A stretch of DNA of 64,000 nucleotides, taken from contig VNKQ01000007.1 of assembly GCA_016508695.1 (NCBI GenBank), positions 496,001 through 560,000 on the forward strand, read 5' to 3'. Positions 25,264 through 36,990 of this stretch are shown here, piece by piece (position 1 is the stretch's first letter; each line of letters begins with the position of its first letter). A program made the translations under genes and the position numbers. The stretch is from Hyphodiscus hymeniophilus (taxonomy: Eukaryota > Ascomycota > Leotiomycetes > Helotiales > Hyphodiscaceae). The notes under the pieces are model-generated. The model searched no databases and was not told where the DNA came from. It saw only the letters and a list, made by a program, of their open reading frames with translations.

Positions 25264-27544
25264 TGGGACCATGGGTGTCTTCGGCATTTGCGGAGATGGA
25301 TGTTTGAAGCTTTATGACCGAGCGTGCGGATTAACATGAATACACTGCATCTTCCGCTCTCTTGTCTGACTGGAAGCTATGACTATGGATAAGCTAGTTC
25401 AAGATATCATACAAAACGAAGCGATTACCTGAATTCGTATGGGACAGTGGACCATTTGATGGATGCGTGCTACTATAATGACACAATCGCCCATAGTATT
25501 TGATCTTCCGTTCTGAGTCAAGCGATTCCTGGCAGTGATCTAAACCTGGAATCAAGTGGTGTATCTCCTCTTTCTCTGTATTTCAGATCGAGAAGGTCTA
25601 CAAGTGTGATTGCCAGCCTTCGAAAGAACTGTACGTCAACACCACTCAGGTCACGCACGTCACGGAATCATGTTCAACTGTGCAGAGAAGCAAAGTAGAC
25701 GCAACCCAATGTCACGTATAATATTGGAATTGTACACTCTAGCTAAGCATCATTTGCGAGTACGTCGACTTAGTATGCTTTGTGAGGATTGAATTTGTGC
25801 TCCGAACCAAAAACTTCCGCGAAGGCAAGAAGATTCAGATGGATGCTAGCCAGCCTGTATCTGACCATGAACGATAAAGAGCCCTATATCTGGTAATGGC
25901 CATGGTTCCAGTCTGCTACGTTCATGGCACAAAATGCTTCAGGATATCTGAATCATTGTACTTGACGAGTCTCCCATTATCCGTGAATTATTGGGCTTTT
26001 CGAGGACAAACCAAGCAGGCGGTCCAAAAACATACATAGACATGATAAGGATGTGATGATTGATATTACTGGATAGCAAGACGTACGCACACATCAAAAC
26101 TTGGCCTATTAGGAAAGAGAAACATGCATGATGGAGATAAAGTTGACATTTACACTCGTAATACCACCGTCCATCCGCTCAACCTGCAATACCTTGATTT
26201 CTTGTGTGTGGTTTGCCTAATACTCTTAAATTGTAGATTGATCATTACCCTCAAAGACTCAGACTTCGATATCTGAGGACAACACAGCCGTGCAGCGACG
26301 AATGCTCTACTACTTCTGAGCCTGCAACACCTTTTAGAGTATTTGCATTCATCTGGTGATCGCCCCCTGGTGCCCCTGATTCCCCGTCCCCGTATTGTAA
26401 GCGAACAAACCTGGACATGACCCATTAGACCCACCATGCTTATCGGAACCACCAAGTAGCACCGTTCAACTCACACCTTCACCAGGACGGGTTCCAACTT
26501 CCAACTTCCAAGACATTTGCGTGCGGCACACACGATTGAAGGTGGAGATGCTGATGGGTACGGTACGGCTCTGCATGAAAGCCCCCGTCTCTCGTTGTGT
26601 CTTTGAGCAGCACAAGCAACCGGCGTGAGTGACGGGTGGATGCTTGGACGATAGCTTCTCTACTTCTCTTTTTCTCGGTCTTCTAGACAGGAGCTGTCTG
26701 CTGACATTGAATGCGCCTTCGAGGGACATTTTCCAGGAAGCCTCAGAATTACCTCTCCCTCGGCCATATGCAACTCGTCTCTCGAAGAGGAAGTCCCCCT
26801 CTTAAGGCATGTCGAACTATCACGAAACAAGGAATGTCGATGTGATGGCTGTGAACACATTGCGGATGGAAGACTGTTGAATTTTCAATTAGATGGCTAC
26901 TGACGAGGCTCCTACGGATCTTGCAGAACTCTTTGCTCCAGCCTCTAAGAAGCCACGCGCAAGGAGATTAAAAGAACGCCCGACGCCATCTAGTACTCGG
27001 GATGAACATGGGAATCGAGGGCATGACCTGGTTCATGCCATGCCTTGTTTGTTGTGAGCTGAATTGTCCTCTATCACAAAGTTTCGAAGAATGCGAACAA
27101 TGCGACAGCATTTACTCGAGTATATGCTGCCAGGTAGGTATCTCCAACGCATGCGGCTCCGCTGCGTTTCTTACGATAAGTCCGCTTGCTGCTTTCTATA
27201 ATTGCTCATGGAGGGGTTATTTACTATTTACTATCCTGTTGGGCTACATTCTTATCGATGTCACGCCACTTTATACAATGTCGGCACATATTATCATCCG
27301 GCTTGGCCGAGCTCTTCTTATTTCCAACCACTGTTGTCTCCTTAGTCTCCTAAGGGTCGCGTCTCTTATCGTGGCACTGTGCCGTACCTAGTGTGGTACT
27401 TACTGACTACGTCACACCCCTTTTTTCTTTGGGAAGAAAGTCAACTTACTGTCACACAAGCCCAGGGTCTTCGTTAACGCACTCCTTGCTGCATCGCATG
27501 GCCCCTCCTATTACCATCCCCTCGCCATATTTTACGATCTTACG
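25264..27544. other. intergenic, one weak small ORF
   Basis: No confident gene in 2.3 kb. The best candidate is a 54-codon ORF at 26893-27057 (MATDEAPTDLAELFAPASKK..., Lys/Arg-rich). Right after it, in another frame, is a Cys-rich stretch (CELNCPLSQSFEECEQC, about 27055-27110). The two might be exons of one small gene, but I found no intron with usual ends and adequate length that joins them. Confidence 0.4.
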
Positions 27545-28819
27545 ATGATACCAGTCAAGCCTAGAATCTTTCTGATTGCTTTCATCTTACTGATCTTTCT
27601 CCTGTTTACCTACCAATACCGAAATGATGGAGTAATCGCTGGCGCTGTTGGTCTGGTGCCGCCCTCGTTCCTTAACCACCCCCCGACTCAATCAAATCTC
27701 GATATCGATGCGCCGACGAGCATAGCAGGCGACCAACGCCTCGATAACCTCCTCCGAACCCGAGCACAGTGCATGCAAGATTATCCTGACCTCTACGATG
27801 CCATTAACGCCTCCGTCTCCCACTATCAGACGAATCAGCTGCAGCGCGCAGATCTCGAGAAGGCATTCGAAGGTGCAGAAGGTAGTTTGACCTGGGTTGT
27901 GATCCGCAACAACCAACTATTCGTTCGCTCACGCCATGGAGGTTTTCAATCTAGGGTCCAAGCAGTACTTGCAGACCTTCACCGCGCCATCGTCACGTCC
28001 CCTGAACGACTCCCTGACATCGAATTCCTCTTCAACACCGCCGACTCTGCGCCCTCGGAAAAGTATACCCCGGTATTCGGTCTGTCCCGCGGCCTGTCAG
28101 AACGAGCATTCTTGATCCCAGATTTCGGATATTGGGCGTGGCCGGAACCACTGGTGAACGGGTTTACGGAGTTCGAGAATCGGGTGGATCGGATTGAGGA
28201 AGAAGTGCCGTGGGGGAAGAAGAAGAACCAGCTTTTCTGGCGTGGAAATGTCAGGATGAATCCGGAGAGGGAACATCTTGTCAGCATCTCCGAAAAATAT
28301 AACGAGACCTGGGGAAATATCCGAGATATTGATTGGGGCAATCTGAAGGCGGATGATCGCTATGACATGGCCGATCATTGCCAGTTTAAATTCCTTGCTC
28401 ATATCGAAGGCGCGCGCTATTCTGCCCGGTTGAAATATCTGCAGCATTGCAACAGCGTCATTGTGACCCACGAACGGCAGTGGACGACGCATCTATCACA
28501 TCTTCTAAAGACCGAAGGTGTGGAGCAGAACGTTGTAGTTGTGGGCTCGGACTTCAAAGGCGTCGAGCTGGTGATGGAAGACTTGTTGTCAAACGAGGAG
28601 AAAGCGAAGAAGATTGCTCGGAACAGCCAGGAGATCTTCGGGAAGATATACGGGAGATTGGGCCCGGAAGTTTGCTTTTGGAGGGAGACGATCCGAGGGT
28701 ATTACTCAATCATGGCCCCAGAATTCCAACAAAGTGTTACAAGTGGCCATAATCGTGAGGGTGCGAAAGACTATGAGAGTGTAATGCTAATGGGGAAGAC
28801 AGAGTGGGAGATTGCGTAG
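27545..28819 (+). CDS. GT90 (CAP10-like) glycosyltransferase, type II membrane protein
   Basis: Single-exon gene, 424 residues. Short cytoplasmic N-terminus (MIPVKPR), one signal-anchor helix at residues 8-24 (FLIAFILLIFLLF), then a stem and a lumenal catalytic domain. GT90/CAP10 landmarks are visible: the Trp-Pro motif near GYWAWPEP, LFWRGN (residues about 233-238), HCQFKFLAHIEGARYSARLKY and the following NSVIV, then a C-terminal helix with YYSIMAPEFQ. The family transfers xylose or similar sugars in the Golgi. In Cryptococcus CAP10 relatives act in capsule synthesis, while those of filamentous ascomycetes are mostly uncharacterised. The length is at the short, typical end for soluble-domain GT90 proteins. 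Start is the first ATG after upstream stops and places the anchor correctly. Confidence 0.88.
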   Translation: MIPVKPRIFLIAFILLIFLLFTYQYRNDGVIAGAVGLVPPSFLNHPPTQSNLDIDAPTSIAGDQRLDNLLRTRAQCMQDYPDLYDAINASVSHYQTNQLQRADLEKAFEGAEGSLTWVVIRNNQLFVRSRHGGFQSRVQAVLADLHRAIVTSPERLPDIEFLFNTADSAPSEKYTPVFGLSRGLSERAFLIPDFGYWAWPEPLVNGFTEFENRVDRIEEEVPWGKKKNQLFWRGNVRMNPEREHLVSISEKYNETWGNIRDIDWGNLKADDRYDMADHCQFKFLAHIEGARYSARLKYLQHCNSVIVTHERQWTTHLSHLLKTEGVEQNVVVVGSDFKGVELVMEDLLSNEEKAKKIARNSQEIFGKIYGRLGPEVCFWRETIRGYYSIMAPEFQQSVTSGHNREGAKDYESVMLMGKTEWEIA

Positions 28820-29723
28820 CATACCTTTTAATGCAGATACTTATTCCATTGTATGAGATATGGCTCGAAGTGCCCTCGTTCGTGCTTTGAAGCCCAGTCC
28901 ATACTAGAACTCGTCCTTTCCCGGAGCTGCTCCTTGGCCCTGGACCCAAATCTTGATAATTCTTCACTCTTACACTCATCTGAACACATAACCGCATCAG
29001 CTGGCACCACCCTATCTTTGAATGGCATCTGAAATAAAACAGCTGAGAACTGCACATATTGAAGTTCCACTGAAGAAAGGTAGCAGATAGTGGAGCTGCA
29101 GCCGTGTGAATACCGCCTGGGATATCTCAGTTCTTATCATGTTGCAAGAGTGGCAGGGGATTCTTACAATTACCTATTTAGTGCAAAAGCGCCAAGTACG
29201 CCCACTTAGAGGTGACTGTCCTATTTGTTAGTAGACTGAGTACGGCCACAAACAAGATGGGTTATACATAAAACGGAGAATTGGATGTCCCATGAACGTT
29301 TCCTGTCAGTATCTGTAAAAATTTGTGACTGGATCGTAGGGTAGTGCTCATTTTTACCATCAAGCATGGAAGATGGAGGCGCGTAAAGATATCAATGAGT
29401 GCTGGACCACCGGCGCCGTACATTCGAAAACTGACAAGGCCAAGCATGGCGACAAGAGCTTCAAGCCTGTTCTCTGCTTGCAGATATCATTCGACCGGAA
29501 CCCTCACACTCGCAAAGATGGAATGAGAAACCTCGGGTTATCATTGTACTAAGCTGCATAGAAACGGACTCGCGATTCGGGTGCAAGGATTTATCTACCA
29601 GATCCATCAATTTGAACCTGAGCGCCGTAACTCCGAATTCCGATCCTCCGACCCCTATGCGATGTTCATATTACCCAGTATCCAAGTTTCATCCCAGAGT
29701 CATTTCACTAATCTGTCATGAGG
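28820..29723. other. intergenic between convergent genes, nothing recognised
   Basis: Shared 3' flank of the GT90 gene (+) and the GH3-GNAT gene (-). Overlapping ORFs of 60-106 codons have no domain character. Confidence 0.5.
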
Positions 29724-32700
29724 TCAGCATTCCGAGCGTGGCTTTGCTTGGAGGCAACGTACTCTCTCCGGTTTGCAGTTCAATTCCTCCCATGCGTCCA
29801 ACACATCGAATCCCATACCGAGCAGGACATCTCTCTCTTCACCACTGACCCAATTCAGTACGCAAGTGCCCGACCTATGCGCCTTATTCTGCCTTATTCC
29901 TAGCAATGCTAGACCTTGCAGCACAATGCTTGCTTGAGGCGTGTTGGGTACCACTGGGGCAAGAATACCACCAATACTATCGTTTCCCGAGGAGTGAAGA
30001 GCCGGGATGTAAGTAGACAAGAATGTTTCCGAGCGACAAATGATTACCGTCCCAACGAGGGCACCATCAACTGGCGACTTTGCGCGCACGATACCGCAGG
30101 CTTTGGAGTCCGAGAGGGCCAGGTTGTATAGGGCCAGGATTTCGGGGGTAGAATGAGCCGAAACGTGCTCGAGCACCGCCGAGGAATTCTCAGTCCCGTG
30201 TATCAGGTCAAATGCAAAGCTCACTCGCTGTATTGATTGCAAGAGGCCTTCTGGTGGATCCCAGTTGTTCAGATTCCTGATCGTCAGAGTGTAGAGTAGC
30301 TTCGGACTTGTGATGTCCCATCCATTGGTCGCGAACCATCGTTTTAGACGCGCTCCTTCAGAGAGATCACCCATGGGAATACCAAGGAATATCGGGGGCA
30401 GACCTGAACCGAGTTGAAGCTTCTTGATGCCTCGTTTCTGAATGAGTCCACGGATGGCGCGCTGATGCAGGGAGTGACCGATCGACAGGTTGCGCTTTGA
30501 AGGATCGACAAACATGGCGCCAAGTATGCCCAGGGAGGAGGTCGGGAAGTAGTAAGTAGAGCAGAAACCAAAGAGAGCTTGCGTGCTCGAGTTGCGGACG
30601 ACATAGTGGGATTCTTCAATGTTCTCTCCAGTCTCAACATTTGCGAGCTCGAAAGATGCAGCACTTGCGCCAGACAACCCGGACTGATGGCCTGGTGCAG
30701 TGGTCTTGACGACAGTCTTGATCAGTGCCTGCAGACCTCTATGATCTCTGTCATGGCTCCAACTCTCAACCAACCAGTGCTGTCTAGATTTCTGTACCTT
30801 TCTACTCTTTCGTAAGGTGCCGGGAAGGGTCCCTTGTGGCACATAATCGCCAAATAGTGCTCTCACCAATGCGGACATAGCAGTTTCCGTAAAATCGAAT
30901 GTACAGACATAAGTCCCTATTGACTTATCCATTGCGAAGTCGTATGGAGATGACACAGATACAACAATCAGCGATTTCTTCTTTCCTCCGGCTGTGAGCA
31001 TTGAACACATCATCGCAACATGCTTGGTGAACCCATTTTGATAGAGGTTCCTATTAGCATCTGCTGTGACGATGATGATGGCTGCAGCTCTGTTGATAAG
31101 GTTTTCATGCACAGGCCTAACTCCATTGGCAGTGTATGAGGTGTGTAAAAGTTTGCCATGCCTTTGACGCGCCAGCGAACGTCCGAGTTCTCGGAAAACA
31201 CCCTCCCCACTCATGATAGAGGAACGGTGCATCCCTTTATCGTGTTCAGTGGGAGGCTTAGTATTGTCGGCAATAGTTTTTGTCGCTGCTGACGCTGGTA
31301 ATGGCTTGACAAGTGGCGTTAGGAGAAGCAGCTCCTCTTCAGCGTATAGAGTGGTCGAGAGTGGGAGTAGATGGCTTTTGTCCCGCATGACCGTAATCGA
31401 GTTATCATAGGCTCTGGTAGAGAGAGCAAGATGGCTAGCATGAAGGGTGGATAGGTAGTTAATTCCCGGTGGGTTCAAAGCCTTGTTCCAATTGGTGCAC
31501 TTCGACTTCAGGTGAAGAACTCGCTTCAGAGACACGTTGATCCGATCTCTCGAGATCATGTCATTTTCAACTCCAAGCTTCATTCCCGATATTGCCTCCA
31601 GTTGGACAGAAAATGAGCGGCAGAGGAGGACTAAATCGCAACCTGCCTCGACCGCCATGACAGTTCCGCCTCTGACGCCGATGTCGTGGCTAAGGGCATC
31701 CATTTCCAGACATTCAGAGATCGTCACGCCATTAAATCCTAGGTCATGTCGCAATAATTCGTCGACTACTTGGTCACTCAGACAAGCATGCATTACATTC
31801 ATGCCTAAGGTCTAGATTAGTGTCGAGCAACCGGAACTGCAAGAGTCAGGCATCATACCTGCATTGGCAATAGCACAACCACCTACCATCATTGCATCCA
31901 GACCTTCACGGATCGCGTTTCGAAATGGGACCAGAGCACTCAGACTAAGCTGCTCTAAAGTCTCAGTGATAATGGGCATGTCAAGTGACGATCCCAAGAA
32001 GTCTAAATTTCCATATGAGGGGAAATGTTTTCCACATGTCGTAATCCCAGCATCCTTGTATCCTGTCATGGCAGCAATACCATATTGAGACACTTCTTGA
32101 GGATCATCGCCAGTTGCTCTGACCCCAATGGCCTGGTAGCGAGCGTTGGTCAACACATCGAGCACAGGACCCATGATCATATTGACGCCGACCGCTGCGA
32201 CTTCTTTCGCGGTCGCATTGGCAACTTCATATGCCAGGTCTAGGGAACCAGTTGCTGCCACTCCCATCGCTGATGGGAACTGGCAGATGAAATCTTCATC
32301 GTACAGACTGTTGACGCCACCATTTTCTTGATCAAGAGCGATGAGCAATGGCACAGGATGGCCTGCTTGATGAGCGATGTTTTGAAGTTCTTGAACAAGC
32401 CTTGCGGTGTCCTGGGCAGCTATGGATGTCAGTCCTTCCGGGAATGAATACACAAAACGTATTGGAGATAAGAAGGTGACATTGCTTGAAAGGCATCGGG
32501 GTACAAGGAGACGTCAAGACTCTAGCTCACGGGTCAAATACTGTAGCTCCGTACCAGTTGGGCTTTGACCAAAGACTATTAGAAGGAGATATGAGAAGTG
32601 AAGGGTTACTCTTCAGGTTTTTAGTAGTCAATAGAATAGCCCCGAGATGATGGTCCTCAATCAGAGTCCGGATTTGGGGAGTCACTTCTGTCCCTTCCCA

Positions 32701-32974
32701 TCCCATCTGTAGGCGTCTAAGGTCAGCCTTACTTCAACAGCTGAATAAATGGCTCAATACAGGTAGCCAATGCAATTATCGACGGTTTCTGCCCCTTCTA
32801 CGGCAAGCAAAAAGCTTGTCACTACATATCAGGTCTTCCACTTGACACGTACGTACCATGAACAATTGCCCCATCGCCCTATCACGTCAGCATGTGTCCA
32901 TCGCACGGGATCCGGAGGTCCTACCAGTCAAGGTCGTCCCATAGCGGGTCCAGCTCCTCTTCCGGAGCCTCCAT
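29724..32974 (-). CDS. nag3: GH3 beta-N-acetylglucosaminidase fused to a GNAT domain (NAG3-like)
   Basis: Five exons: 32925-32974, 32857-32878, 32610-32706, 31859-32419 and 29724-31804. Introns are 46, 150, 190 and 54 bases. Together they encode 936 residues starting MEAPEEELDPLWDDLDWAMG. Residues 1 to about 330 form a NagZ-type glycoside hydrolase family 3 barrel: GQLFMMGWEG, LLIALDQENGGVN, MGPVLDV, CGKHFPSYGN (Lys187-His188) and DAMMVGG. A linker and the second GH3 region follow to about residue 520. The C-terminal 400 residues contain a GCN5-related acetyltransferase-like region (FGFCSTYYFPTSSLGILGAM, ALVGTVIICR, and the end part LLGMGFDVLDAWEEL). No signal peptide is present, so it should act inside the cell on imported or phosphorylated chitin fragments. 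The GH3 nucleophile site, usually Ser-Asp-Asp, reads Ser273-Glu274-Cys275, and the D-x-H of the NagZ loop is absent. It is divergent from the deacetylase gene. The 190-base intron could hide a further mini-exon. Confidence 0.88.
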
Positions 32975-33835
32975 CTTCACGTGTACCTTTCGTGAATCCG
33001 TGGTGAAGGTTGGAAGGGTATAATCACGTTATACTCCGTATAAATTGCTCCGGACGGATTCTAAGCGCGGGACAACGTCGCTTCGGTAAAGATTCGCAAG
33101 CAGTACGAACATAGTCCTGGACATGCAACGTATTGGAAGGCCGGTTATGAGAAGCTCTAGCCTTACAGAGATTTGAGCATACGCCCCTATGTGCAACGGT
33201 GAGTTGTGGGTTTGTGGTGGACGGAAGTAGATGCTGGTTGCACTCGAATTGGATTAGAAGCCATTTACAACCGAAGTCACGCCGAGATCACGTGATCAAC
33301 CCACTCTTGGTATGCAGACCTCCTGGTTCCCCGCGACCCCTATCTTCCGATACTGCATACCGGTACTTATTTTGAACAAGACCATACTAAGGAAGCAGTA
33401 AACTCAGGCAATATTCTATTTCGCCATTCAATTCACAAGTCGCATTCTTGGCATCACAAAAACGAGGACGTGCTCGCGATAAAGACTTTTCATTTGACAG
33501 GGTGCTTACTCGAGTACGGCAGATCCGGCGAATGTAATGTTACATCCAACCAGCACTCGCCGATACTCTGCCATGTTGCCATGATCTTGATAACCCACTC
33601 TTCAAACAACCAAGCTACGACGTCCTATGGAGTCAGGCCATGATACAGTAGTCATCAGCCATTCGACTGTAGCTCTTCCAAAAACATCATAAGGTTAATA
33701 AGGCAAGCCCGTTACTCCACATGCTCTCATATCATTTCATTATGTAGTCCTACACGTAGCTTGTGGTTCACACCACTAGAATCTCATCACAGCTTCCCAT
33801 TCTTCACAGCGTTTCTTGATCTCTCTGACTTGAAG
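32975..33835. promoter_or_regulatory. bidirectional promoter, nag3 / dac1
   Basis: 861-base region between the divergent starts of the GH3-GNAT gene and the deacetylase gene. It contains a perfect 12-base palindrome GATCACGTGATC at 33286-33297, another CACGTG at 32978-32983, and two matches to the core of the Ndt80 site CRCAAAW: CACAAAA at 33455-33461 and a reversed CACAAA at 33211-33216. The Ndt80-type gene at the end of the cluster makes these worth testing. Such short matches also occur by chance. Confidence 0.4.
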
Positions 33836-35252
33836 ATGCCTTCTGCCCTTCCAATCGCCCGCGACCGGATAACAAAGTTTACCAACTGCCGCATACTGAA
33901 GGGAGATCAGTTGGTAGAGCAGGATCTTTGGGTGAGCTCTGGCTCGGGAAAGATTGTGAGGAGTCAGGAAGCTTTCTATGAAAACCTCGCCGTTCCGGAT
34001 GAGACAATAAATCTGGGAGGACGAATCATCTCGCCGGGACTGATTGATGTTCAACTGAACGGAGCTTTTGGCTTCAATTTCTCGCAGATCCCGGATGATC
34101 CGTTGACATATGCGAAAACTCTCAGACAAGTCAATAAGTCTCTCATTGAGACCGGTGTTACCTCCTACCTCCCGACTCTAACTTCAGAATCGCAATATGT
34201 TTACAAGAATGTAAGAATGTTTCGCCGTTTGCTCCTAAGCTAAGAGCGAAAACTGATCAAAGAAGGCGTTACCACATCTCGGTCCATCAGGCACTCTCCG
34301 CCATGCCTCAGAAGGCTCCGAATCCCTCGGTGCACATTGTGAGGGACCTTTCATAAACCCGACGAAAAACGGAATTCACAAGGTCGACAACATATCCTAT
34401 GCCATGACATTCAAGGACCTTGAGGCTATGTATGGCGCAGAATATATCAACCCAACTCTAGATCCGCTGGACGGATCCCTCAGACCACCAGTCATAAAGA
34501 AGATCACCGCGGCTCCCGAACGAGGCAACATGATTGACCTCATATCTGAGATTACGGGGAGAGGTATCATCTACTCGATTGGACATACAGAGGCGACATA
34601 TGAAGAGGCTTCTGCCGCAGTAGCAGCTGGAGCCACTATGATCACGCATCTGTTCAATGCGATGAGGCCTCTGCATCATAGGAATCCCGGAGTTTTTGGC
34701 GTCCTGGGTATTGCAGAAAGTCTGCCGAGACCATACTTCGGCATCATTGCGGATGGAATTCATCTTCACCCCACGAGTATCAAGATCGCTTTCAACTCGC
34801 ACCCGGATGGATTCATTCTTGTTACCGATGCAATGCACCTTGTGGGATGCCCTGATGGTGTTTATGATTGGACGAATGGGGAGAGGTTCATCAAGAACGG
34901 TACGAGGTTAACTTTAGCTGGGACGGACGGAAAGATTGCTGGAAGGTAGGCACTTTCTTGACTGCCCTCGATGTATACATACATGCTAATGATTGACAGC
35001 TGTCTCACTCTCATTGAGTGCGTATCGAATTTCTTGAACTGGTCTGGAGCAAGCATTCCACAAGCTTTGAAAGCAGTGACTTCCACGCCAGCTGCGATGT
35101 TGGGACTGAGCGGTGTAAAGGGAAGCTTGGAGAGTGACGCTGATGCGGATCTTGTGATCATCAACGAAGGGATCGCCGAATTCGGGGAGAAGGTCTTGAC
35201 GATAGATCAAGTGTGGAAATTCGGAACGAAAGTATTCGATCGCTCGGAATAG
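33836..35252 (+). CDS. dac1: N-acetylglucosamine-6-phosphate deacetylase
   Basis: Three exons, 33836-34210, 34266-34945 and 35000-35252, with introns of 55 and 54 bases, give 435 residues. It belongs to the amidohydrolase-superfamily NagA/DAC1 enzymes, which remove acetate from GlcNAc-6-phosphate to give glucosamine-6-phosphate. Motifs in order: GGRIISPGLIDVQLNGAFG (barrel start), SLGAHCEGPFIN (metal-ligand Glu in HxEGPF), SIGHTEATYEEA (His), MITHLFNAMRPLHHRNPG (substrate and metal His), YFGIIADGIHLHP, and LVTDAMHLVG (catalytic Asp). The final exon carries AVTSTPAAMLGL and the DADLVIIN closing strand. All key residues are present, so it should be active in the cytosol. It is divergent from the GH3-GNAT gene and convergent with the deaminase gene. 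Confidence 0.93.
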
Positions 35253-35811
35253 AGGTAAAGAGGGGCTTGAAAATTCCTGTTTTTGATAGAGTTTCCGTGT
35301 TCGTGTCTAGAGTTTGGGACACAACCGGAAGATAGAGACTAGCATTTCCCCAAGGCGTTCCACTTATTCATGGATTACCATAAAATCAAAGGTTCAATTG
35401 GAATGGACTTCTTCGGCCTTACGATAAATATGTCAGCCTCGTGTAGGCCTTACTACATCAGCCTTGCGATATCGGCAAGGAATACCGCACCTCAAGCCTG
35501 CAACAAAGTTTGCCTCGGAAGACCTGCAATCATGCTCCAGTCTCCAAAAGCACCTTGAATCGCCATTGAATGCAGAGTATATGTTCTAGTGGAGAGTAGG
35601 GCGGGCATTTCGATATTACTGCACATGCACTGTAAGTTTTGCAAGTGACTTAGGAGCGTGGCTTCACATGACTCGATGCGGATAGAGGCGTATATGATGG
35701 GTATTTGATTATGTTCATACAATTTGCTCTACTCTTGCTATGTTCAGACATTTTCGCCCGCAAGTCCCATTTTCGCAACCCGGAAAAGACAAGTCCCGAT
35801 TAACAGCAAAC
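35253..35811. other. intergenic between convergent cluster genes
   Basis: Shared 3' region of the deacetylase (+) and deaminase (-). Small ORFs at 35370-35558 and 35492-35722 overlap each other and have no domain. Confidence 0.5.
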
Positions 35812-36990
35812 TCAATGGGCCGCAATTCTGCTGCTCATTGGTGCGAGGACCAGCTCTGGAGTGACCGATCGCACTGGGTATTCCGTAGCGGGTGCATTCA
35901 ATAGCGTGCTAGTCACTGGCTGTGGTGACAATATGGTGGGCTCTTCCTTCTCTTCCGACAGAGGTGTGAGTTGTTGAGAAGGCTTTCTTCGGGGGCCAGT
36001 ACGCACGGTCGAAGGGAGGATTTGTTCGAAGCCTTGAGAGGAGGCTACTTGTTCAATGGACTTGAAGTACTGTTAAATATCAAGTTAGCATTTACTGAGA
36101 TCTGAGACCTTGAATATTGCATACCTTGACCGTCTTGACTTGAAGCTCAAGAGTTGCATCTTCGTCAACCACAATCATGGGATGAGGGTGCAATTGTAAT
36201 GAGGACAGAGTCCACATGTGGTTCACGCCTCCCTCGATGCACTTCTGTAGCGCAAGGGCTTTGTGCGCCCCAACAATGATGATCACTACTTCTCTCGCCT
36301 CCAGCACTGTCTGCACACCCACTGTCAAGGCCATTTTTGGTACCTTCTCCAAATCATTGTCAAAGAATCTCGAATTGGCGATGATTGTGTCATATGCGAG
36401 GGTCTTGACTCGCGTTCTCGAAGCCAAAGAAGAGCCCGGCTCGTTGAATGCAATATGTCCATCAGGTCCAATACCTCCAAGGAATAAGTCAATGCCACCG
36501 TGCGACTTGATAGCTGCTTCGTATGCCACGCATTCCGCCTCGAGATCTGGCGCATTGCCGTTCAGGATGTGGATATTGCGCGGGTGGACATTGACGTGTG
36601 AGAAGAAGTGCTTATACATGAAAGTGTGGTATGATTCAGGATGCTCGCGGGGAATGCCAATATATTCATCCTAATCCATCGCGATCAGCACCAGTTTTTC
36701 GATTACTGCAATTTGGGGTATGTACCATGTTGAATGTAACGACATTTTCGAAAGAGATTTCGCCGGCTTTGTATTTCTCAACGAGGATTTTGTAGATGAG
36801 GACTGGACTTGATCCAGTTGGGAGACCGAGGACGAATGGATGTTCTGGGGTTGGGTTGAAGTGCCTGATCCTGTCTTTGCAAGTTATCAATGAGGATGTT
36901 CTTATCGCGGGGAAGAGTGGACATACCGATGATGTATTTGGCGATATATGCTGATGCTGAGCCGGGATCGTCTCTGACGATGAGCCTCAT
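35812..36990 (-). CDS. dam1: glucosamine-6-phosphate deaminase with C-terminal extension
   Basis: Four exons: 36927-36990, 36726-36874, 36125-36670 and 35812-36069. Introns are 52, 55 and 55 bases, and the protein is 338 residues. It belongs to the NagB family, converting glucosamine-6-phosphate to fructose-6-phosphate plus ammonia. Motifs in order: MRLIVRDDPGSASAYIAKYI, LGLPTGSSPVLIYKIL (phosphate-binding loop), NMDEYIGIPREHPESYH (catalytic Asp-Glu), FLGGIGPDGHIAFNEPGSS (catalytic His), ALTVGVQTVLEAREVVIIIVGAHKA, and a Trp near NHMW. The core ends with the fourth exon's YFKSIEQVA. About 70 further residues, rich in Pro, Ser and Thr, extend beyond the bacterial-length enzyme (about 266 residues). 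The gene symbol follows usage for fungal GlcNAc clusters as I remember it. It is divergent from the hexokinase-like gene. Confidence 0.93.

Noticed and set aside
27002..27391. 129-codon plus-strand ORF with hydrophobic C-terminal half
   Set aside because: Runs through the GT90 upstream region without a recognisable family; only its Cys-rich first part is protein-like, and that is noted in the intergenic entry.
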